Notes under the pieces: model-generated | What the model was told of the DNA's origin: nothing | Seen by the model: only the letters and a program-made list of their open reading frames with translations | Databases searched by the model: none | Shown here: one piece after another, positions 16,254-25,900 of the stretch | Position numbering within the stretch: position 1 is the stretch's first letter | Layout of the letters: each line of letters opens with the position of its first letter | IMG/VR virus record: IMGVR_UViG_3300042691_015822 | Location: 1-33,298 of that record | DNA length: 33,298 nt | From: a virus | Reading direction: 5' to 3' (one strand) | Translations under genes and position numbers: made by a program

Positions 16254-19200
16254 ATGGAGAGTCCACTATCTTTTAACTCGTCAGAAAATTTTAGAAAAAA
16301 ACTATTAACAAGAAATTTACCACCTTATAAGGTTGATGGTTCTTTTAATTATACTGATAAAATACAAACAAAAGAATTTGAGTTAGTTGACTATGCAATC
16401 ACAGATTCACCCACTTTAGAATCAATTTCAATCCCACAAGAAAAAAGTTTAATAATTAAAAATCAATACGGACCTGAAAACCAAAATGTTTTTGGTAATT
16501 CAGTCAATATTAATATAGATTTGAATTACAGACCAAATGAAGGTGAGTACACATATACTGATTCTATTAATAGTGATTTAGAAACAATAGGAAATCAACA
16601 AGAAGGTTTATTATACATCAAAAATCTTTATGGGCCGGCAAACGGTACAAATGATTATGGAGAAACCATCAATATTAATAATACATTCATAACTAATTCA
16701 AATTTAGGTAATTATGGATATCCACTAACAATCGGTAGTAAATTAGAATTAAAAGGCGATGATCAAGAAAGATTTTTGATAACTAAAAATGTTTATCAAC
16801 CTATTGGTTTAGGTGATTTTGGTAGTACAGTATGGTATATTAATAACGATCAAAATATTCTAACAGTAGGTAATGGTGAATATAATATTGAAGACACTTT
16901 AAACAGTTATTTATATCAAATCGGAAATAACCAAGAAGTTTTTCACAAGGTAAAAAACTTATATAAACCTGAGAGTCCTGAAGATTACGGAAACACTGTA
17001 TGGTTTATTAATAACGATCAAACCATACTAAGTATGGGTGGAGGTACTTACACTATTGACGATACTATTGAAAGTTACTTATATCAAATAGGAAATGATC
17101 AAGAAGTTTTTCATAAAACTAAAAATGTTTACAAACCATTTCCACCTAAAGATTATGGAAATACTGTTTGGTATATTAATAATGATCAAACAATTTTTAC
17201 AACAGGTAGTGGTATCTATGACATTAACGACGCATTACAAAGTAATTTAGGTATAATTGGGAACGCTCAAGAAATTACTTTAATTACTAAAAATGTTTAT
17301 AAACCGACTAACCCACCAGGTGTTGGTTTTGGGTATACAGTTTGGAACATTAACGATGATGAGACAATACTTACAACGGGTAGCGGACAATATGATATTA
17401 ATGACACGCTTGGTAATTATTTAGAACAAATTGGTGACGAACAAGAAAGAAAATTAATAATTAAAAACAAATATGGTCCAGAAAATGCGGATGATTATGG
17501 ATTAACAAGATACAATATTAATAGAGATTTAATACTTGGTTCTAACGAAGGTAATTATAATTATTTTGACACAATAAAAAGTCAGTTAGAAGAAGGAGGG
17601 GTTTTAAATAGACCAACACTAATAAGTAATAATCAATACGGACCTCAAAACATTCCTATAAATAGTGTTACAATAAATAACAATTTACAAACAAATAAAA
17701 ACGAAGGTGAGTACGGGTTTCCTGATACAATAGATAGTATATTAGAAATTGTTGGGGAGGAAAAAGAATCAGAAGCATATGGTAAAAATACTTATGTACC
17801 ACAAGGCACCACTTATGGAAATCCTGAATTAGTATTTGTCCCTGACTTACCAATAAAAACCACAGGTTCACCTTACTTGAAAAGTGATTCTACTTATGTT
17901 TTCTTACCTTCGGAATACACACCTTATAGTATTTTAATTAGTGATAACCCAAGTGGTTCTGATGGTAGTTTATCTCAAGATTCTAATTTAGCTAATTTGG
18001 GGGCAAAACAATTACAAAAAGAATTTAAATTTAGAGTTAACGCAGAAATATTACAACAAACTTTAGGTAGTGTAAATGCGATAGAATCAAGTATAGATCC
18101 AGATACAGGAGAAATTTCTGCAAAACCTAATTTAGACCCATTTGATGCTGCAGGTATTTTAACGGGTAACATACCACTACTGTCTTTGAATTACGCAATT
18201 ACTTCACCTAGAACCTTAGTTGGTGACGCTATAAATTTTGCGGCTCGTTTAGCGGGACTTTATAGTCCTTATTCATATATTGTTGGTGAACTTTTTGATT
18301 ACCCCGGTAGAGTTAATTCAGAAAACACATTAGCCAATAATGCACTTTCTGTTTTGGGAGGTTCAGGAGGACCATTTTTTAACAATAATAGACCAGCTAA
18401 TGACACTGCATCTGAAACATTAATAGAATTTACATCAACACCAACTAAAAACATATTATTTAGACAATTATCATTTAATTACTATAGACCCGATTATGCA
18501 AATAATTCTCTTTTACTAGCACCAAAAGGTAAATTTTATATTGGAGACAACAAAAATTTTATTAAAAATATTGTATCACCATCCGAAGAACTACCAGAAA
18601 GCCAAAGAGATGGTATTAGTTCAAACATGGCGGTTTTTTCATATGGAAAAGTTGGTGAAGAATATGAAGGTAAGATTTTAAGTAATTCATTTTTTGGTTT
18701 AAATTCTAGATCATACTTTGATGGTTTAAATGGGCTTCAAGCCGGACTAACTTGGATATCTCAAGCAGCTAATGGAGAAAATTGGATGGTACCTGGAAAA
18801 TTTGCAGGACCACTAGGTAGCGCGTTTGATGACAACAGTGCATTTAATTTTACTAAAATAAGTAGTAGTTATGACCCTACAAAATCAACAAGAAATGAAT
18901 TTACCCAAGGGTCGCTTTTAGATGTAACGCAAAAAATTATAGATGCGGGTACATTATCTAAAAACAAATTAGAACATGTTGGTAATGCTATAAACCAAGT
19001 ATCTAAAGTTTTCAATGACGGTTATATAGAATTAACTAAAGGTTCTAGAGTTATAAGATATACAACACCAAACTCAGTTGATGAAAAAACACCAACAGTC
19101 AAAGGATATGAATATTGTAGATTATTTACAAAAGATAGACCATACATGACATATGATGAGTTACAAAAAGTTGACGGTAACATTAGAAAGTACAGTTATT

Positions 19201-22200
19201 CGGTATTAGATAATACGTATAATTTAAATATTGCTCCGTGGTTAGGCAACGAGTCAACAAATATTGTTGATGGAAAAGTTAAAAAATATATGTTTTCTTT
19301 GGAAAATCTTGCATGGAGATCATCTAATAAAAAAGATTTTACATATGAAGATTTACCAGCATGTGAAAGAGGACCTAATGGTGGAAGAATTATGTGGTTT
19401 CCTCCATACGATTTAAGTTTTGATGAAAGTGTTAGTACTAATTGGACTGACAATAATTTCTTAGGTAGACCCGAACCAATTTACACATTTAATAATTCGA
19501 GCAGAAAAGGTTCATTATCTTGGAAGATAATAGTGGATCATCCTTCCATTTTGAATGTAATATTAAATGAAGAGTTAGAAGCCGCAAAGGCAACAGATAC
19601 TGAAATAACTAAAGTTATAGAATCATTTTTTGCTGGATGTGTAAAATACGATTTATATGACTTAGTTGTCAAGTTTCCTATGTTTACACCAAAAGACGTT
19701 TTTGATGTTACTACACAAATAATTGAACAACCAGATATTGTAGATATAATACAAGGAGAACCATTCGAAACTATAGAAACAATACAAGTACCATATGATA
19801 TTCCAGAACAAGTAATAATACCCGAACCAAGTGGTAACACAGAACCTGACATTATTGAAGAAGTAGGGCAGTTTAAAGAAGTTATATTCTTTTTTCATAA
19901 TGACTACCCAAACCCGGATTCCAGTAGCGAAACCTCAACAGGAACTTTTGAAACTTGGTATAATAAATATTTAGCATTAAAACCGGGTTATTTAGTTTCA
20001 GGATCAACAAATGACGACGTAAGGTCATTTAGGGGATCTTTTAACAAAGTACTTAAATATAACGATCCTAATTATGGTACAGACTACTCTGCACAATTTC
20101 CACTACCTGATTTTAGTTCACCAGAACAAGTAAACGATTTAACACAAATAACATATCTAAAAGATTATATAGAGTGGAGAAAAGAGGCGGTAGAAAGAGC
20201 ATTTAGTTATATAGAGTCTGAATTTGCAGAATCAAAAAGACTTTTAACAACAATTTGTAAAGCAATAAAACAAGGGGCAATTATAAGTTTTGATCTTTTA
20301 GGTTCTGCGTCTTCAGTAACTACTGTAGATTACAACATAAACCTTTCAAAAAGGAGATTAGATTCTGTAGAAAAATATATAAGATCTTTCAAATATGATG
20401 GGGTTGATCTTAATAAAGAATGGGGTAAAAAATTAAAAGTAAGAAAACAACCACAAGGTGAAACTACAACACTTCAAGACCCAGTATATAAGGCAATTGA
20501 TTGTAGTAAGGGTTACAGATATGATAGTAGAGAAGGTACAACATCCGTAAATGCTATGGCTTGTAGAAGAGTGAGGATTGTTAATATAAAGGCTGAAGGA
20601 CTTATAACGCCAGAACCTGTAAAAGAAGAAGAAATATTTGTTGAACCAATAATAATACCCGCAAAAACAGGATATAGCGCAACTACTGCAGTTACAATTC
20701 ACGAAGGTTCTCCATATGAAGTAAGAAGAAAACAAGACCCATTAGTTGTAAAAACAAGAGAACCAAAAAAAGATTTATTAAAAAGATTAGCAAGAAAATT
20801 ATTAACAGAATGTAACTATTTTAATTTATTAAAAAGAACAGATCAAATGTTATATGATGGTTTAAAAAGTAAATTAAAACATTTCCACCCCGCCTTCCAC
20901 TCAATAACTCCCGAAGGATTAAATTCTAGACTAACATTTTTACACCAATGTATGAGACCTGGAGATACTATACCTACAGTAAATAAAAGTAGTGACGGTA
21001 GAACAGAACTTATTTATAACGATGTAACAAATAGTGTTTTTGGTGCGCCACCTGTGTGTATTTTACGAATAGGTGATTTCTTTCACACAAAAATAGTTAT
21101 AGACTCAATTAATTTTAAATATGAAGATGGAAGATTTGATTTAAATCCTGAAGGTATTGGTGTACAACCTATGATTTGTGATGTTAGTTTAAACTTTAAC
21201 TTTATAGGTGGACAAGGAATAAAAGAACCGGTTTCTAAATTACAGAATGCTTTATCATTTAATTATTATGCAAATACAGAGATGTATGATGAAAGAGCTG
21301 AAGTTACTGAAGAACTACAACAACAAGAATTAACTGATGAGTTAATAAAAAGAATTAAAGATGAACTTGGTATATTAGACGATGTTAACAAGCCAAGAAC
21401 AGATGATAAAGGAGACACTATTGGTGTTATAGTTAAGGGTGATTATGATATAGACACAGAAAAACCTTTTGGTACTCTGTCTTATGAAAAAATAATGCAA
21501 AAAATAGCAGACGAAAATAAATTATACGTAAATGCGACTTTCAATAACCTAAAAAAAGTAAATGAAGAAACATTACTAGGGGGTATTTTATTAATTACTA
21601 AAGACAGGAATTATACGACAGGTAATTTTGATTATTTAAATGGAAATTTAACATATAATGCAAATATTTTTGGTAAAGGACAAAAAATACAAAACAAAAT
21701 AGAAAGTTTAGTTTCAGAAACAATAAACGACGTTGACGTTGATTTCTGTCCTCTTTTAAGTAATTTACAAGAAAATGATTTTACAAAACAACAAATTAGA
21801 AAAGTTAAAAGTAAAATCAAAGAAATGATAGAAACTAGAGGTACTGAAGTTCTATCATCATTAGAAACCGCAAACTCATCAATAGTTAACGAAGAACTAA
21901 ATTTAGTTTTTTCTATAGATAAATTAAACTATGTTTCTAGTGGATTTGATGGTTACATTAGTAAAAAAGGAACTCCTATAGTTTTTGGAGTTTCAGGTAC
22001 ATCCGAAGTTGATCCAACAAGTGGAGTGGCAAATACATTTGACGAATTAAAAAAAGATTTTTTAGTTATTAGAACCGATATGAATGATTTTTATTCTAGA
22101 ATGTATGAAAAAGAAATAATACCATCGGGCACCACATATGAATTTAACGATACATACGAATTTAAAATATTTATAGAAGGTACAAATACTGGATTTACTG

Positions 22201-22625
22201 AGGCTGCAGATATCAGATTTTTTATGTTATTTGGTAAACCTATTTTAGATAACCCTGAAAAATTTATTAATGAAGTAGTAAGTTCTTTAAATGGAGAACC
22301 AAGTGATGTAATTAATTCGTGGAGTTATTATTTACAAGAAAATGTTGGGTATTTCTACGCACCAGGTACGGGGCCAGCATCTTTAGGGCTTTATCCAAGA
22401 TACAAAGAGTCTAAAGATGTTGTAGACAAAAGATTCAAGGATTTTGAAGACAATTATTTAAAAAATAAATTCAACACCTATAATCCTTATAATAGGACTA
22501 AGAAAAGAATAATGAATTATCTAGGACAGGTACCACCTGTACCACCAAACGATCAAAACTTAAAAGATGTTTGGGAAAGAAGTGGTAACTCTAACGTCTT
22601 TAACCTAAGAAAAACTTTTGTATAA
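16254..22625 (+). CDS. Giant baseplate/tail structural protein with OmpA-like domain, 2123 aa
   Basis: Very large virion protein, likely baseplate. Residues about 63-540 are eight or nine tandem units of about 55 aa (pattern KNVYKP...DYGNTVWYINNDQTI...G-Y-I-D-T...L-x-IG-x-QE). Residues about 560-870 are a conserved core with ARLAGLYSPYSYIVGE. About 985-1100 has WFPPYDLSFDESVSTNW and LGRPEPIYTFNNSSRKGSLS. About 1205-1450 is an OmpA-like module: FFFHNDYPNPD, FDLLGSASS, NLSKRRLDSVEKY and ending NAMACRRVRIV. About 1560-1700 has GAPPVCILRIGDFF, DLNPEGIGVQPMI and FIGGQGIKEPVSKLQNALSF. The C-terminus (about 1990-2123) contains FKIFIEGTNTGFTEAADI. It lies between tape measure and gp53-like genes. TATTTATA is 15 bases upstream. 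The N-terminal 60 residues lead the repeats without a signal peptide. The exact T4 counterpart is not clear; host-wall contact by the OmpA-like domain is inference. Confidence 0.7.
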   Translation: MESPLSFNSSENFRKKLLTRNLPPYKVDGSFNYTDKIQTKEFELVDYAITDSPTLESISIPQEKSLIIKNQYGPENQNVFGNSVNINIDLNYRPNEGEYTYTDSINSDLETIGNQQEGLLYIKNLYGPANGTNDYGETININNTFITNSNLGNYGYPLTIGSKLELKGDDQERFLITKNVYQPIGLGDFGSTVWYINNDQNILTVGNGEYNIEDTLNSYLYQIGNNQEVFHKVKNLYKPESPEDYGNTVWFINNDQTILSMGGGTYTIDDTIESYLYQIGNDQEVFHKTKNVYKPFPPKDYGNTVWYINNDQTIFTTGSGIYDINDALQSNLGIIGNAQEITLITKNVYKPTNPPGVGFGYTVWNINDDETILTTGSGQYDINDTLGNYLEQIGDEQERKLIIKNKYGPENADDYGLTRYNINRDLILGSNEGNYNYFDTIKSQLEEGGVLNRPTLISNNQYGPQNIPINSVTINNNLQTNKNEGEYGFPDTIDSILEIVGEEKESEAYGKNTYVPQGTTYGNPELVFVPDLPIKTTGSPYLKSDSTYVFLPSEYTPYSILISDNPSGSDGSLSQDSNLANLGAKQLQKEFKFRVNAEILQQTLGSVNAIESSIDPDTGEISAKPNLDPFDAAGILTGNIPLLSLNYAITSPRTLVGDAINFAARLAGLYSPYSYIVGELFDYPGRVNSENTLANNALSVLGGSGGPFFNNNRPANDTASETLIEFTSTPTKNILFRQLSFNYYRPDYANNSLLLAPKGKFYIGDNKNFIKNIVSPSEELPESQRDGISSNMAVFSYGKVGEEYEGKILSNSFFGLNSRSYFDGLNGLQAGLTWISQAANGENWMVPGKFAGPLGSAFDDNSAFNFTKISSSYDPTKSTRNEFTQGSLLDVTQKIIDAGTLSKNKLEHVGNAINQVSKVFNDGYIELTKGSRVIRYTTPNSVDEKTPTVKGYEYCRLFTKDRPYMTYDELQKVDGNIRKYSYSVLDNTYNLNIAPWLGNESTNIVDGKVKKYMFSLENLAWRSSNKKDFTYEDLPACERGPNGGRIMWFPPYDLSFDESVSTNWTDNNFLGRPEPIYTFNNSSRKGSLSWKIIVDHPSILNVILNEELEAAKATDTEITKVIESFFAGCVKYDLYDLVVKFPMFTPKDVFDVTTQIIEQPDIVDIIQGEPFETIETIQVPYDIPEQVIIPEPSGNTEPDIIEEVGQFKEVIFFFHNDYPNPDSSSETSTGTFETWYNKYLALKPGYLVSGSTNDDVRSFRGSFNKVLKYNDPNYGTDYSAQFPLPDFSSPEQVNDLTQITYLKDYIEWRKEAVERAFSYIESEFAESKRLLTTICKAIKQGAIISFDLLGSASSVTTVDYNINLSKRRLDSVEKYIRSFKYDGVDLNKEWGKKLKVRKQPQGETTTLQDPVYKAIDCSKGYRYDSREGTTSVNAMACRRVRIVNIKAEGLITPEPVKEEEIFVEPIIIPAKTGYSATTAVTIHEGSPYEVRRKQDPLVVKTREPKKDLLKRLARKLLTECNYFNLLKRTDQMLYDGLKSKLKHFHPAFHSITPEGLNSRLTFLHQCMRPGDTIPTVNKSSDGRTELIYNDVTNSVFGAPPVCILRIGDFFHTKIVIDSINFKYEDGRFDLNPEGIGVQPMICDVSLNFNFIGGQGIKEPVSKLQNALSFNYYANTEMYDERAEVTEELQQQELTDELIKRIKDELGILDDVNKPRTDDKGDTIGVIVKGDYDIDTEKPFGTLSYEKIMQKIADENKLYVNATFNNLKKVNEETLLGGILLITKDRNYTTGNFDYLNGNLTYNANIFGKGQKIQNKIESLVSETINDVDVDFCPLLSNLQENDFTKQQIRKVKSKIKEMIETRGTEVLSSLETANSSIVNEELNLVFSIDKLNYVSSGFDGYISKKGTPIVFGVSGTSEVDPTSGVANTFDELKKDFLVIRTDMNDFYSRMYEKEIIPSGTTYEFNDTYEFKIFIEGTNTGFTEAADIRFFMLFGKPILDNPEKFINEVVSSLNGEPSDVINSWSYYLQENVGYFYAPGTGPASLGLYPRYKESKDVVDKRFKDFEDNYLKNKFNTYNPYNRTKKRIMNYLGQVPPVPPNDQNLKDVWERSGNSNVFNLRKTFV
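16440..17870 (+). repeat. In-frame tandem repeats, about 165 bases each
   Basis: Eight clear units and one degenerate unit of about 55 codons inside the 2123-aa gene. Units 3 to 6 (about 16785-17455) are the closest, sharing long runs at DNA level around the TGGTATATTAATAA...GATCA segment, so they were duplicated more recently than the outer units. Likely a modular fibre- or ligand-contacting array. Confidence 0.85.
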
Positions 22626-22626
22626 A

Positions 22627-22944
22627 ATGAAGTATTACGATAGATATCAAAAATTTTTAATTAATGGTAACCAAACAACCGTACCGTTTGTCAGATTGTC
22701 CCCAAGGTCAACAGACCAAAAATATATTTACAGAAGAGGACAAAGTAGGTTAGATAAAATAAGCTATGAAAAATATGGTTCACCATATTTTGGGTGGTTA
22801 ATCATGGCGGCAAACCCAATTTACGGTGGTTTAGAAATGAATATTCCCGATGGTACTATATTAATTATACCTTACCCTTTAACTGCAGCATTACAAGATT
22901 ATAATTCAGCATTAGAAACACACTTCTTCTACTATGGCAGATAA
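22627..22944 (+). CDS. 53: Baseplate wedge protein, T4 gp53-like (LysM-like)
   Basis: Small baseplate wedge protein, 105 aa. The segment RRGQSRLDKISYEKYGSPYF, then GWLIMAANP, and the end MNIPDGTILIIPYPL match the gp53/P2 gpX-like LysM-type fold in which a short helix pair is flanked by beta strands: a G-x-(S/T)-x-LD-x-I start, a W-x-(I/L)-x2-ANP centre and IP-x-G-x3-IIP end. T4 gp53 is 196 aa; shorter versions are usual in phages of this kind. An upstream TTG in frame (22618) overlaps the previous gene; the ATG one base after the previous stop is preferred. The end overlaps the next gene by 11 bases, suggesting coupled translation of the three baseplate genes. Confidence 0.8.
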   Translation: MKYYDRYQKFLINGNQTTVPFVRLSPRSTDQKYIYRRGQSRLDKISYEKYGSPYFGWLIMAANPIYGGLEMNIPDGTILIIPYPLTAALQDYNSALETHFFYYGR

Positions 22945-25900
22945 AAGAATAGTACAAACAAAAAAAATATTTGTAGAAACTGAGTATGATAATATTGTAC
23001 TAGTTAATCCTAATGAGATTTACGATCCACAAGGTAACCCCGCCCCAAGATTAGTCGATCATGAAGATTTGGTGTATTACGCTAATTTGGAAACATTTAT
23101 TGTACCTAGAACAAAATTAGCAATAGGTGATGATTTTAAAGATTCGTCACCTGTCTTTAATACAACAATCGCCACATTATTTAGTGGTGATGATAATCTA
23201 AAATTAAATTTTTTACAACCTAAAGGTAAAAAAGATTTTGATAGTAGTTGGACAGACCAGTTCACAGGAAAAGATTCTAGAATCGGAGGTAGTCCAAATC
23301 AAAAACAAGAGGAACTAGTAAGTTTTGACAACAAACAAAGGTTCAAAAACTCTGTAAGAAATTATGAAGACACACAGCTATTTGGTATAAAAACAATTAG
23401 AGTCAATATAAAAGGCACCGGTGTTCCTGAAGTTAATATTGAAATGACAGATATACAAGGAAAGGCTCTTTTTGAACAAGGAGAAAGTTCAATTTATTCC
23501 GCTTTTTTTAACTTTCCATACCCGTTATTTTATTTAACCCTTAAAGGGTATTATGGAAAGGCTATAAGGTATAGACTTTCACTTTTGTCTTTTAACGCTA
23601 GACTAGATTCGTCAACAGGAAACTTTGACGTAAGTTTAAAGTTAGTTGGAAAATTTACCGCATTATTATTCGATACGCCGTTACAGTACGCTATTACTGC
23701 ACCAAAAATGTATAATACTGAAATAACAGTAAAGGACCCTAGTAATAGTACAATAACAACTCTTAACACATATAAGGGTAGACAAATAATGAATGAAGTT
23801 TATGATGAATATGAAAGAAAAGGGCTACTTGAAAAAGGATTCCCAAGATTAACAATAGAAGAATTTATAGATAGGGCTAACAATTATGCAAAAAAACTAG
23901 AAGAAGATATAAAAAACAAAGGGGATTTTTCTAGACTTAATGATATACAAGAATATAGAGACAATCTTAGTTTATTAAAGAAAAGTGTTTACACTAATTC
24001 TTTAGATAAATTTTTAGATAAAACTAGTTTTTATGTGAGCGGTAACTTGATATATTATCCTTACAAAAAAGAAATAGATGAACAAGTACAAAAAGATTAC
24101 GAAACTAAAATTGAAGAAAGAATAAAATTTTATGGAGATCTTTTAGATAAAAATGAAAGTTTTGGTATCGGAAAAAAATATGAAATAACTCACAATATAA
24201 AAAGTAAAAAAGATGTTATAAAAAATTTCGATATAGTGGGCTGGTTAAATAACACCTCAGATTTAGCAAAAACCTATTATTATAGAACAGGAAAACAATT
24301 AAACTTATCAACACAAGACGGTCAAGACGAACTTCAAAAATTTAAATTAGACGAAGATAAAAACAAAGAACTTACAAGAAAAGTTTTAAATTCACAAAAT
24401 CAAATTGTAGATGAACCTGTGCTTTATTATGTGTTCGGTGATCATAGAATTGCTGACGGAACTTTTGAACCAAATAGTTTTTTAGATAAAATAGATAAGG
24501 CTGAAAAAAATCTAGCCATTTATGAAGAAACTATTGAAAAAGAGTTAGCTCAAAAATTATCAGATAGGCAATTGAATAATCCACAAGCGGGTGGGTTAGG
24601 GTTTAGACCCACTATTAGAAATATTTTTGCTATTATATTTGCAGGTGCGGATACTTTTTATAGATTGATGGAGGATGTACATCAAGAAGCTTGGAATGTC
24701 AGAGAAGAAACCGCCAGACTTTTAGCGGTAATACCTCCTGATAAAAGTTTTTCAGTTGATGGTTTAAATTCCATACAAAAGTCTAGCGGACAATTAAATA
24801 AAGATAATGTTGTTTACCCATGGCCTTTGTATTTTACAAAAGAACAGCAAAAAAATGGTAGTTCATTATATGTTATTAATTACCCTGGAGACGCTAATGT
24901 CATAAGACAAACTAAGGCCTTTGATTATAAAATTTGGCCAGAGGTAGGATTTGTTGAGGCATATCTTAAAGGCACAACAGAAAAGGCAAAACCCGAATCA
25001 ACAAACGTCTATAAAAATCCGGCCGAGTTTAGTAGTTTTGTTTCATCCAATGCTTTAGAATTCCCATTCAAAACACCACCATATACTGACATATATGGAG
25101 TTCCATTTTTTTACGAACTTTTTGAAAGAACATATATGTCTGCAAATTATAGTAAATTGATTAGTGACATCGCCCAAAAAAAACAACTTGATAAATTTTA
25201 TGGAGATATTGAAAGTAAAAATGTAGAATTAGCGATAGGAGACAATATAGAAATAACACAACTACTACAAAGTTTTAAATTTAAATATGAAACATTTTTA
25301 GAATATTTAAAAAAAATATCAACTAACGGACAAGGAATTGCTTGGCAAAATTTAAAAGCACAAAAATTTTATACACCATATTTGATAGATTTAATTAATA
25401 ATCCAAATAACATATACAGTTTAAATACTTTGTCTAGTAGATCTATACAAATTTCTGCAGATCTTCCTTTAGCCAAAAATTTAGAAACATTTTTGAAAGA
25501 TAGTGAATCTAATAAATTAAGTTTTACAGACACATACCCATATACGTCTAAATCATATTTTCAAAATCCCGAATTGATAAATGATACCACTAAAATTTTT
25601 ATATACTTAGATGACAAAAAAACAATTGCTAGAATAAATGAAACCGATAAATATAAAAATATTGGATTAATAAAGGCGACATACTCATTTAAAAATTTTA
25701 ATCAACCATACATTTCCACAACAAACGCACCGGTACAGACAAGATTACAATTAAAAGATTATTTTGAACAGAGAGTAACTGATACTGAGTATAAAAAAAT
25801 GTATCTTACGGAGGGTAAGTTAGATTATACAAACTATTCTGGTAATGTTAGTAATACCCAAACAATTTCATTATTAAATACACCGTATTTTATAAACGCA

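Noticed and set aside
19196-20735. Several minus-strand open frames of 78-104 codons inside the 2123-aa gene.
   Set aside because: They lie wholly inside a well-supported gene, lack upstream elements, and have biased compositions typical of antisense frames.
22618-22626. TTG start for the gp53-like gene.
   Set aside because: It lies inside the end of the preceding gene; an ATG occurs one base after that stop.
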